From Spirogloea muscicola (Eukaryota > Streptophyta > Zygnematophyceae > Spirogloeales > Spirogloeaceae), in the NCBI GenBank assembly GCA_009602725.1, contig WELB01000102.1, positions 480,499 to 497,343 on the forward strand: 16,845 nt of DNA, in the 5' to 3' direction. A model generated the notes under the pieces. That model did not search any database, was not told the DNA's origin, and worked only from the letters and a program-made list of their open reading frames with translations. Made by a program: the position numbers and the translations under genes. Positions 1-7,702 of this stretch are shown here, piece after piece. Each line of letters opens with the position of its first letter. Position 1 is the stretch's first letter.

Positions 1-208
1 TTGGGTCTGGTGTCCTGCTACCGTATGCGACTGTCTATGTCCCTGCAGCGCTCCCAAGCGCTTGCTTTGCACCGCCGCGCTGGTCGCGCCCTTGCAGCAG
101 CCTCTGGCTTGCGCAGCGGGGTTGCTCTTCCTCCCCTCAGCTCATCTGACTTCCTACTGCTGACACGGGGGTATTGAGGGCGCCCTGTCTGCCTAGCCTT
201 TGGCTCCG
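1..208. repeat. Diverged fragment of the dispersed repeat family
   Basis: About 20-130 aligns by eye with an internal segment of the 1.64 kb tandem unit (about 6826-6950 and 8352-8450): both contain a TGCG(A/C)CTGTC-like start, a GCTGCAG-like block, a GGTCGCGC block and GCAGCCTCTGGCT. The match is gapped and clearly weaker than that between tandem copies. No coding region is supported here. This is an eye alignment, not a computed score. Confidence 0.5.
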
Positions 209-1441
209 TCAGGAACACCTGTATGCATCTGGCTGGCATTTCACAGCCGATTCTTTCATATCAGCAGCCGCTTTCTTCTTATTTCGGAACGCATGAGACG
301 CCGGGTAGCTCACCAGCGTGGGCAACGCCGCCCTTGGCTGCCCCACCTTGTTGCAGAGCGCGTACGGAGGAATGTCGTCCATTGTCACGGGCTGAGGCAC
401 CCTGCCTGGATCCAATATGTCTGCCACGAACAACCCGGCTGGGCGCGTGACCAGCGCGGCCGCAGCTGCCAACAACTCTGGCTGGGCCAAATTGGTCCAC
501 TTAACCCGTAGTCGGTGCGCGCGGCTACCCAGAGCAGCTGCGTCCAGAGGCACGCCGCGCCCAACGCGGCTCTCCACCACCTGAAAGTCGCGCCGCACAT
601 TCGCGCGGCGGTCGTCGCCAGATGGCACATTCTCTAGCACGTATGCTAGGGGGGCCTCCTGCCCCCCCTGCAACAATGCCAACACACGCTCCAACTCCCA
701 AAAGAGCCGCGAGCGGTGGTCGGCCAACCCGCGACCTGAACCAGCGCTGGAATGCCCCTGGCACTCCCAACCTGCGATCACCAAGTCCACCTGTCCCAAC
801 TCCCGCAAGTGGTGTGGGCCCACCAGCTGGATGTCGGCTGGCAAGGTGGTGAGGTAAACCTTGACGGCCTCCGGCGTCAGCAGCTCCGGGTCCTCGTCCA
901 TCAGCCGCCGGATGTGGTGCGCTGCTGCCGCCTGAGCCACTGGATCTGGGTCGACATATACGTACCGTCGGACCCGCACACCGTTGGCCAGCACGGCCGC
1001 CAGCCTGGTGGCAATGCCGCCAAAGAACTCCACAAGGGCGACCCCGCCGTCTGGGATCGTCCACTCGGTGATTGTAGTATCCACCTGTGGCTCGCCATGC
1101 ATCTGCACAACTGCTGGCGGACACGCCGGCAGCTCTCTCGCCACCAGAGGAAGCTGCTGCCAGGCACGGTTTACCAGCTCTTCAAACTGCCTTGCTTGCA
1201 CCTCGGGCCTACGGCCAGCGATAGCCCTACTGCGAGCTACTCCCACCCGCGCGGGCGCCAGTGGCGTGGTGACCGCCTCGTCCGACGGCATGTCACACAA
1301 GTCAGTACCCACCCATGCCGCTTCTCCGGAGCACGCGAATGCGGCCCCATCCTCCTCTGCAGCGACCAACTGCAGGGGGATCTCCACCTGACGTCCCCGC
1401 CGCATGCGGCGCCCGGGCGATACCTTGCTACTTCTTCCCAT
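209..1441 (-). pseudogene. DNMT3-like cytosine-C5 DNA methyltransferase, retroelement-associated
   Basis: An open frame of 410 codons. Visible C5-methyltransferase motifs: motif I (SAM binding) VEFFGGIATR at residues 137-146, followed by an RRYVYVDPD acidic strand; motif IV GWECQGHSSAG at 224-234 with the would-be catalytic Cys at 227; LENV of motif VI at 269-272; and a DAAALGSRAHRLR stretch at 300-312 matching the motif VIII region. FFGGIAT followed by RY, and the AHR..R..W.NL pattern, resemble the DNMT3 subgroup more than DNMT1 or bacterial Dcm. The usual Pro before the catalytic Cys is Glu here. The ORF lies directly downstream of a protease frame on the same strand, as part of a polyprotein would. 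Residues after about 386 look like read-through into repeat DNA. Family knowledge: methylates cytosine in DNA using SAM. Whether this copy is active is doubtful because the flanking frames are broken. Confidence 0.8.
222..268. repeat. Short match to sequence preceding the GA tract
   Basis: This stretch resembles 5800-5842. Both read CTGGCTGGC, a TTTCACAGCCG or TTTTACAGCCG block, and a TATCAGCAG or ATACCAGCAG end. It lies inside the last codons of the methyltransferase ORF, so the end of that ORF is probably foreign sequence read through after the true element boundary near 270-290. Confidence 0.45.
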
Positions 1442-2157
1442 AAGTCAATGGTAACACCACACGGATAGAGGAACTCCGTCCCTAGGAGCACGTCATATGA
1501 CGTAGCCTCAGTCAGCAAGCAGTGGAGGTTCTGGGTGACCTCATCTGGCCCACCCTTGTTGATCGTGATGCGTATTGGCTCTTTGGTCTGGCGAAGGCCC
1601 ACAGAGACGCCTCCTGTGGCCGTCTTGATTGCGATGGGGGACGGCTGCAAGTCCTGCACGCGCAGCCCCAGCTGCTGCGCCATGCTGTGGCCAAGCAACA
1701 CTGGTTGTGCCCCCGTATCCAGCATAATCCGTAACGGCGCCGCGCCATTAAAGGTTATGAGCCCGCGGCTGTTATCCACAAGCGCCACATCCGGGGTGAT
1801 GCCAAGTCGCTCTGCCACCCGCCGCTTGGGCAGCGACGGGCTTTCTCCTGCAAGGGCCGCCCCACCAGCACGCGAGCTTGGTGGTCGCTCCATTGCCGCC
1901 GATTCCTCGCCCAAGGATGCTGACGCAGGCAGCAGGAGTTGAGTCGACCTGCAGGGGCCCCCATCGGGAGCCCCTGAATGCTCGCTGCAGGCGGTCGGGG
2001 AGTCCGCCCCCCCACGCGGCCTTGAGCGCCTGGCTCCCTTCTGCATAGGCCGCCCCCACGGCACAAGTGCTTGGTGGCCGCTCCAATGCCACCGATGCCT
2101 CGCCCGCGGATGCCGGCGCAGGCAAAAGGGGTGGAAGCGACCTGCAGGGGGCCCCAT
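1237..2157 (-). pseudogene. Retropepsin-like aspartic protease frame
   Basis: The recognisable domain is about residues 130-245 of this frame (roughly 1770-1425). The catalytic DTG is at 147-149 within IMLDTGAQPVLLG, preceded by a hydrophobic strand, and YDVLLGTEFL at 221-230 is the second conserved block, ending in a Gly-Val-Thr-Ile-Asp strand. This is the pattern of single-domain retroviral-type proteases that act as dimers to cut a Gag-Pol polyprotein. Residues 1-110 are low-complexity linker homologous to part of the gag-like frame (see the 193 bp duplication). After about residue 245 the meaningful reading moves to the methyltransferase frame, so the tail to 1237 is probably out of frame. 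No zinc knuckle or reverse transcriptase is visible. A host retropepsin-like gene is possible but less likely beside a gag-like ORF. Confidence 0.75.
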
Positions 2158-2764
2158 CGGGAGCCCCTGAATTGTCCCTCCAGACGGTTGGGGAGTCGGC
2201 CCCCCGCGCGGCCTTGGGCAGTTCCCCTGGGTCCGCCACGTCGCCCTCCAGCCCGTCCGGAAGATGCCGCTGCAACGCCTTCCTCAGCACCGCCTCTGAG
2301 CAGCCCACGCTTGCCAAGGACAGCGAGGGCGTGCTCATAAGTGCTGCCGCTAGCTGCCGCGCGGAGACCTGCCCCGTGCCCTCTCCAGCCGCTGCTGACC
2401 CGTCTGCAGTCCTCGCCGGCAGTCGCGCAAACGACATGGGATACCGCGCGCCCCGCTCCTCGCGGCGGCCGTGCTCCTTACCAGCCAATCGATCTGTGAC
2501 CCCTAGAGGCTGACGGCTACCGCGCCTGTGTCTTCCCGCCATTGATGCGTCAACAAACTGAACACCCATACCATAGCGGTGGCGGTGCTCAGCCTCCTCC
2601 TCGTCTCTCCGACGCTGCTCCGCCTGTGCTGCCGCGGCGGTGGCTTCCATTGTAGCTTGCATCTGCGCGACCTGCGCCTTGAGCAGCTCCAGCTCGTCCA
2701 CCGAACTTTGCCGAGATCTAGGCAAGGTATCTATTCCTGTGCCACCGATTAGATTGCTCGACAA
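1772..2764 (-). pseudogene. Gag-like coiled-coil ORF of a retroelement
   Basis: An open frame of 330 codons starting MSSNLIGGTG. Residues about 20-55 form a Leu/Ala/Gln/Glu-rich coiled-coil segment (VDELELLKAQVAQMQATMEA), followed by an Arg/Glu-rich stretch. The rest is Ala/Gly/Pro/Arg-rich without a CCHC zinc knuckle. The gag call rests on position (immediately 5' of the retropepsin) and composition, not on a diagnostic motif. The last ~110 codons overlap the protease frame because a 193 bp duplication shifted the phase, so residues beyond about 230 are likely not native. The ATG at 2764 sits almost on the junction with a uracil-DNA glycosylase fragment, so no 5' LTR or leader remains. Confidence 0.5.
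1857..2242. repeat. 193 bp imperfect direct duplication inside the gag-protease region
   Basis: CATCGGGAGCCCCTGAAT occurs at 1962 and again at 2155, and the flanking blocks (GGCCGCCCC near 1856 and 2049, the GGTGGTCGCTCCA or GGTGGCCGCTCCA block, and GGGGAGTC-CGCGGCC) repeat with the same offset of 193. The offset is not a multiple of three. The same peptide-like stretch (SGAPDGAPCRS versus SGAPDGGPCRS) is therefore read in the gag frame in one copy and in the protease frame in the other. Confidence 0.85.
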
Positions 2765-3110
2765 CTGGATAAGGCAGGGCGTGATGCTATTAAGCGCGTC
2801 ATTAACGTTGGGAGGGCCGCAAGCACCTAAGTACCTTGAAGATCACTCAACACTCTGGGAAGAGGTTATGCGCAACCTCCTCAACAGGTTGTCTGTGCAA
2901 AGCAGCCCAGTGTTTGTCCTAATAGGCAAGAGCGCATGGAAGCTTGAGGACAGCTTACAAGAGCCCCCGCCCATAAAAGTCCTCCACCATGTTGCAAGGA
3001 AGGGCTCCTCCAGCAGCGCTAACTGGATAGGATTTTCAGTGTTCTCGGAGATCTCCAAGGCTATGATAGGAAGGGGCATGACGCCTATCGAGTGGATACC
3101 CACCTTTTAA
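2755..3110 (+). pseudogene. C-terminal fragment of a uracil-DNA glycosylase-like protein
   Basis: About 116 codons are open from the junction with the retroelement to TAA at 3108. The order of motifs matches the C-terminal half of family 1 uracil-DNA glycosylases: W-x-RQGVMLL followed by a Leu-Thr strand (residues just after the junction), then LWEEVMRNLLNRL, then PVFVLIGKSAW (the strand ending in a Gly-x-x-Ala helix start), and TPIEW at the end. The usual His-Pro-Ser-Pro-Leu loop is not recognisable in that form, so this is a divergent member, perhaps of the large-DNA-virus type. The N-terminal half with the catalytic water-activating motif is absent: upstream codons in this frame are antisense of the gag-like ORF. 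Base composition is less GC-rich than in the neighbours. It cannot be functional alone. Confidence 0.6.
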
Positions 3111-3248
3111 AAGAGCCTTTTAATGGTCAGCTGCCTACACTTATCCTTCTACTCCTCCTTCTACCTCTCCTTCTCCCTCCTCTCCTTCCTCCTCCTCTGC
3201 AAGCTTTTTGACACTCCCTACTACGTGCATTTTCTTGCTCCCAGGTAG

Positions 3249-3392
3249 CGGGTACAAAATCTGCAACTGCATTGTAATAGCTGCAATGAAGGTAATTTTG
3301 ACATCTGTTTAAAGTGCTACGCCGAATTAGGGCACGACAGCACTCACAAGCTACTACCGATCCAGGATATTGTGGGTGTCATCAATCCTTAG
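3249..3392 (+). CDS. Terminal exon with a ZZ-type zinc finger half-domain (partial gene)
   Basis: A 47-codon stretch ends at TAG 3390. It reads HCNSCNEGNFDICLKCYAEL followed by GHDSTHKL. The spacing C-x2-C then D-x-C-x2-C and a terminal pair of His residues is that of the second part of ZZ zinc fingers, modules that bind peptides or histone tails. A pyrimidine-rich stretch (about 3130-3243) and CCCAGGTAG give a possible splice acceptor at 3247-3248 in the right phase, so this is probably the last exon of a gene. Its 5' exons are not identified: the upstream DNA holds the glycosylase fragment. It may be an orphan remnant. A TGTAA motif at 3491 fits a 3' end. Confidence 0.5.
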   Translation, partial: RVQNLQLHCNSCNEGNFDICLKCYAELGHDSTHKLLPIQDIVGVINP

Positions 3393-3490
3393 AATGCAGA
3401 AAGAGTGTATTAACAGGCATTCATGCCGATCATAAATTTGTAGTATATTGATGACACGCATTGTTGAGCACGTATTAATAGCTATTATCG

Positions 3491-3495
3491 TGTAA
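3491..3495 (+). terminator. Possible TGTAA polyadenylation signal for the ZZ exon
   Basis: TGTAAATAC lies about 100 bases after the TAG of the ZZ exon. TGTAA is the common 3' end signal of green algal nuclear genes. A 5-base motif is weak evidence alone. Confidence 0.3.
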
Positions 3496-3520
3496 ATACA
3501 ATGGTGTTTTTAAGACATAC

Positions 3521-3682
3521 AGAGCATATCTGCACTCATGTTCGTGCAAACATAAGACCACACAGCATCTTTGCACTCATGTTTGTGCAAGCACAAAATC
3601 ACACAGCATATCTGCACTCATGTTTGTGCAAGCATAATACCACACAGAGCATATCTGCACTCATGTTTGTGCAAACATAAAT
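3521..3682. repeat. Four tandem copies of a 41-43 bp repeat containing an inverted repeat
   Basis: Copies start near 3523, 3564, 3605 and 3648 (steps 41, 41, 43). The core is TGCACTCATG followed by TTTGTGCAAGCATAA. TTGCAC and GTGCAA within a unit are inverted repeats around an 8-base loop, so each copy could form a hairpin. The array lies just after the stop codon of the minus-strand cysteine-rich gene, probably in its 3' untranslated region, and about 130 bases after the ZZ exon on the plus strand. Confidence 0.85.
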
Positions 3683-3707
3683 ATTGCGCACGGAGTTGTC
3701 AGAGAGG

Positions 3708-5540
3708 CTAATCAAAACATTGGCAGTTCCCACCATGTATATCCATCGGGGTAATACATGATCCTTCGTCGGAAGGACAGGGTAAAGGATGACATGCCTG
3801 TCCCTGCTGGTCTTTGCAATCAGATAACTCTTTATTGCATGTAGCTGCAAGCATCTGAAAACATTGAGCTTCATGCTTCGAATTCTGATAACATTGACTA
3901 GATCCTGATTGGTAGCAATTGCTGTATACGTTGCTACAGTCTGGTGCGCTCCCATCAGAACACATCATGGGAGGTGGAGGGCTTGGCGAAGAACAGTCTG
4001 CCAGTTAGTAATAGCTCATATGTGATGTTAGACATTCTCCTACTGCGTCCTGTTGTATGTTCTGCGTGTACCATCTACCAGTTATGTTTCAAATTGTCCA
4101 CTTATGTTCATGCAATGTTGGCCGCGCTTTCCCAATGTCTCATTCTTCCTGGGAGCAATCATAGTGTCTAAATGACGTTTTAAGTCGAGGTAGTACCTGT
4201 TTTGACGCACTGGCAATTGGTTACACCATTAGAGCCTGTATCCTGGCACGAACATCCACCTGCCACAGGTAGCAGTCACGTGTTGAAGACCTTCAATGCC
4301 ACGATGTAGAGCACAAGACTAAGGGAAAGTTCCCGGCAACTATCTACATGGACTATGCAACTAGAGATTCTGCATGTGGAACACAACACGGCAAGAACAA
4401 AAGACACATGCTAGAAAGGGCCAACGACAAGCAGGACATGTAGTCTTCATCCCATATTCACATCGCAGGTTACGAAACGATGTGCAGATATTGACAACTT
4501 AGTTGGTGCCAAATTTGTAATTCTAGTGTAGACGTGAAGAAGTACTCCTGTGTGGACGATTGCAGTACTTGTCTAACGTGCAGCCGTGTCCATCGCTGGC
4601 CCCATGCTTTGGAACCACCACAACACTTCAAATGCATGTATGCTATTTTGAATCTGGGTATTGACAAAAATGGGTGTAGGAGTATCTTACACGAAGGGTC
4701 GCAGTCTCCTTCGCAGCCACAGCCGCCTGCGGTTCCGCCAGGATTGCCGCTGCACGGCTTGGCTTGGCAGCCATTACTTGAGCACGTATCGTCGTCACCT
4801 GCCAGTCGCCTCTCGCGTTGAAGCCCTTCATATCGCTTCTGGGTATCATTACAGAGTTTCGTGCGATGAGCCCGGAGTGGAGGGACGCGCTCATGAGGCC
4901 AGGTGCACTTGCGTAGCGCTGTTGGGAAGAGCTTGGGGTAGTAGCCAGTATCCACAAGCTTGGAGACTCCCTCTGTCATGTGGTTAAGAGCCTGACAAGT
5001 CAAACGGACTAAGGATGCTCCTTCCACGGGCTCGAATTTGACATGGCAGCTGGTGAAGCGATCAGCCGCGACGTGATCTCCTGCCTCACATGTCACACAG
5101 CGCCATCTGCCACATCAAGAAGGAAACAGTCAATTCCAGGGACCGCGTCTCTGAAGGCTTACACGAGACGCCCATCTCTGCTGATCTGCGCAGATTTGCC
5201 TGTGTTCTGGGTTGCACTGAGTAGAAGGGAACGACATAGAAGAGACGGTCACCTCAGAGCATGACAGCTGTAGCAAACGGGGCACTTCGTCCACTCACCT
5301 TGCCCTCGAAGTGCAGGCTGTGTGATGCACCAGGATGCAGTCGTCGCTGTTGGTCGTCATGCCAACTGGCAGCCCCTTGGCGTGGAACATCTCCCCGGTC
5401 TCGTCGCTGAGAATGGCGTACTCGAGCTCCTGGTTGGCAGCGTCCACATGGGTGCAGCAGAAAGGTGCAATAGCTGCAAGCAGCACGAGGTAGCGGAAGC
5501 GCAGCAGCCAAGCCTTGCAAGCCAGACTGGTTGGCGCCAT
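3708..5540 (-). CDS. Secreted cysteine-rich protein, unknown family, four exons
   Basis: Proposed exons on the minus strand: 5540-5299, 5106-4691, 4259-4197, 3997-3708; total 1011 bases, 336 residues. Splice sites are consistent: donors AAG|GTGAGT, CGT|GTAAGA, CAG|GTACTA; acceptors GGCAG|A, GGCAG|G, and GGCAG|A preceded by an ACTAAC branch-like box. All three phases agree. Exon 1 gives a signal peptide at about residues 1-34 (hydrophobic run YLVLLAAIAPFCC, cleavage near HVDA|AN). Later regions are rich in Cys: GGCGCEGDCDPSC, then GCSCQ...CQC in exon 3, then regularly spaced Cys in exon 4 ending NCQCFD. I recognise no family; an extracellular or cell-wall disulfide-rich protein is an inference. 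I chose the ATG at 5540 because the longer open frame begins with TTG. Confidence 0.65.
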
Positions 5541-5837
5541 TGTGCAGGTAGCAGCAGGCAAACAGGAATGGAGGCAAGAGCCAGGCGCGTCTGAGCCGAG
5601 GCCGAGTACCGCGGAGCTCTCTTAAGCGGAGAAGGGAGGGGGAGGGGCGAGCCGCGGATGGGCAGAGGGAGAGGGGAAGAGAGCGAGGGGACCGGGGAGG
5701 GGGAAAAGGAGTCGGCTGCCTAAATGCAATCATGGGGACAGGGAGGCGTCGCTACGACCGCGCATTTCTCCGCTACGTGGTCACGAACACCCTTTGTGTG
5801 CACCTGGCTGGCTTTTACAGCCGCTTTTCGAATACCA

Positions 5838-5840
<3 letters not shown>
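5541..5840. promoter_or_regulatory. Purine-rich upstream region of the cysteine-rich gene
   Basis: This stretch lies 5' of the minus-strand gene. 5600-5710 is strongly G/A-rich on the plus strand (pyrimidine-rich on the coding strand). No clear TATA box is visible. From about 5790 the sequence matches 205-268 and is repeat-derived. Any promoter is inferred from position only. Confidence 0.3.
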
Positions 5841-5934
<94 letters not shown>

Positions 5935-5935
5935 N

Positions 5936-6010
<75 letters not shown>
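5841..6010. repeat. (GA)n microsatellite with an ambiguous base
   Basis: About 170 bases of uninterrupted GA dinucleotides with N at 5935, which suggests a joined or unresolved tract length. It directly precedes GATTGGGCCGTG, which matches GATTGGGCGTG in the later tandem units. It occupies the place where the other units have a G/A-rich stretch, so it probably expanded from within the unit. Confidence 0.95.
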
Positions 6011-6013
<3 letters not shown>

Positions 6014-7702
6014 TTGGGCCGTGCAGGTGAAGTGGTGAGAGGGGGCAGAGGGGGGCTCTGACAATGCGAAGCTTGTGCTGATTGCCCCACGCCTCGCCGC
6101 CAGCTGCCACACCAATCGTCAACGAGAGCTTCACGAGCGCGCCCAGCCTTGCCACAGTGGCGTGCCGACGGCGGTGGGACCCGCCCAAGCGGCCCGAAGC
6201 GGCCGGGCCTGGCACCAAGCTTAAGCGTGCCAGCCCAGCCGCTAAGTGGCTCAGGCGGAAGTCAATGGAATCTGGGCCACCGTCCAGACTGTGCGTGGGG
6301 CCGGGACCGCACAAACTGGGCCAGCGACGTGGCGCGGCGCTGCTCGGGCCGGAGCTCGCGGCGGCTCAGCGGCCGCCGGGTGTCAAAAGGAATCTGGGCC
6401 ACCGTCCAGACTGTGCATAGGCCGGGACCGCACACACTGGGCCAGCGACGTGGCGCGGCGCTACTCGGGCCGGAGCTCGCGGCGGCTCCGCGGCCGCCAG
6501 GTGTGAGGTCGTGGTCAGCTGCGACTTGCCAATTGAGGAGAACAGCTCGTCTTCCTTGCAACTTACGGCAAGGGCTGTGAGTGAAAGACGCTACTAATAG
6601 AGGGCGAAGGCTGTGGAGAGGCCAGCCCAAACGTATGTACAAGGCGCTGAAAGAGAGTGGCTCTCCTAGAAAGCCAAAAGCTTCCAGTAGAGGGCGGTGG
6701 CTGTGACAGGCCAGCCCTAGACAAGAATGAACAAAATTCGAAGGGGCCAGAGAAAGCTCTATAGCACACAATGACTCAATCAAGTAGCCACGAAGCACTC
6801 AGAACCTCTGCTACTAACTGTCAAAGCATGCGCCGGTCAGTCCCGCTGCACCCGTCAATGGCGCGCACGTTGCATCTGAGTGCCGGTCGCGCATTGGCTG
6901 CAGCCTCTCTGGCTCTGGCCAGGGGACCCGCTACGCGGAGACTGATCTCTCCGACCTGCGCAAGGGAGCCTGCCTGCGATGAAGTCAGCCTGCTCCTTAG
7001 GGGGACAGTGGGATACAGCGCTGCGCAAAAGCTCGATGGAGGAGCTCGAGCCACCGAGTGCCAAAGGCCCCGTGAATGTCGATGCGAGGGGGATGAAATT
7101 GCGTCCTGGCAAAGGCCAGCTTTAAAAAGAATGGATGAAAGGGGGAAACTATATTTCCCGCGGGTGGGCGCATCTCTCAGCTCCTTGGCCCGGGCGGCAC
7201 AGGCTATCGCAAGCCCAGCCTTGGATGCAGAAGGAGTATCCGGTTCTATAATCACTTGGCAACCTCTGATAAGTAGCCGCAAGTCACAAAGATTAGCCGC
7301 CGGATAGCAATCCCCTTGACGAAAGCCAGAAGCAGAGCTGAAAGACTCAGAAAGCAAGGGCCATGTTGGATGACCACTAAACCTCTGGTGACCTCGCGTT
7401 AGTAGCCGCATCATCGAGAAGCAGCTCTCGTATCAGGAGGTCGAGAATCAGCCCAGAAAAATGCGCCACGCGGTGCGCACTGATTGAATGGGGAGGCCAA
7501 TGACGCCTTACACTGTGCAGCAAAAGCTATGCGCAGAATGGGCTACACAGAAACGAAGCCCTATGCTAAGGGCAAGTGTACCAGTCCGAAAGCCGGCTGC
7601 AGCGGGGCAGTGGCTCTCCGGATAGGGAGGGTGAAGAAACGGATGTGGATTGGGCGTGGGAGTGAAACGGTCGAAGTGGGGAAGGGAGGGGCAGAGGCGG
7701 GC
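6011..7702. repeat. Tandem unit A of the 1.64 kb array (5' part replaced by GA tract)
   Basis: Using TCTGAC as an anchor, copies start at 6057, 7703, 9338 and 10979, giving periods of 1646, 1635 and 1641. A second anchor, GCGCCACGCGGTGCGCACTG, falls at 7463, 9101 and 10719. Shared blocks in order: CCAGCCTTGCCACAGTGGCGTG, CGGCCCGAAGCGGCC, GGGCCGGAGCTCGCGGCGGCT, two hairpin-motif subrepeats, GGTCGCGCATTGGCTGCAG, GCAAGTCACAAAGATTAG. Open frames across it are not conserved between copies, so I call it non-coding. This copy carries a 122 bp internal duplication. Confidence 0.9.
6269..6512. repeat. 122 bp tandem duplication private to unit A
   Basis: AATCTGGGCCACCGTCCAGA begins at 6269 and again at 6391, and both copies run through GGGCCGGAGCTCGCGGCGGCT to the CCAGGTGT or CCGGGTGT block. 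Units B, C and D have this segment once. Confidence 0.9.

Noticed and set aside
209-1441. Complete functional methyltransferase gene of the host
   Set aside because: The N-terminal segment begins inside the protease frame and the C-terminus runs into repeat DNA, so a stand-alone host gene is less likely than a retroelement remnant.
5720-6314. Long open frames of alternating Arg-Glu or Leu-Ser over the GA tract
   Set aside because: They are translations of a dinucleotide microsatellite, which is open in every frame. They carry no protein signal.
7430-7485. tRNA-like B-box resemblance near TTCGAGGTTCAGCC in the units (also near 9078)
   Set aside because: GGTTCGAG resembles a B box in copy B, but it is lost in A and C, there is no convincing A box, and no cloverleaf can be drawn with a sensible anticodon stem.
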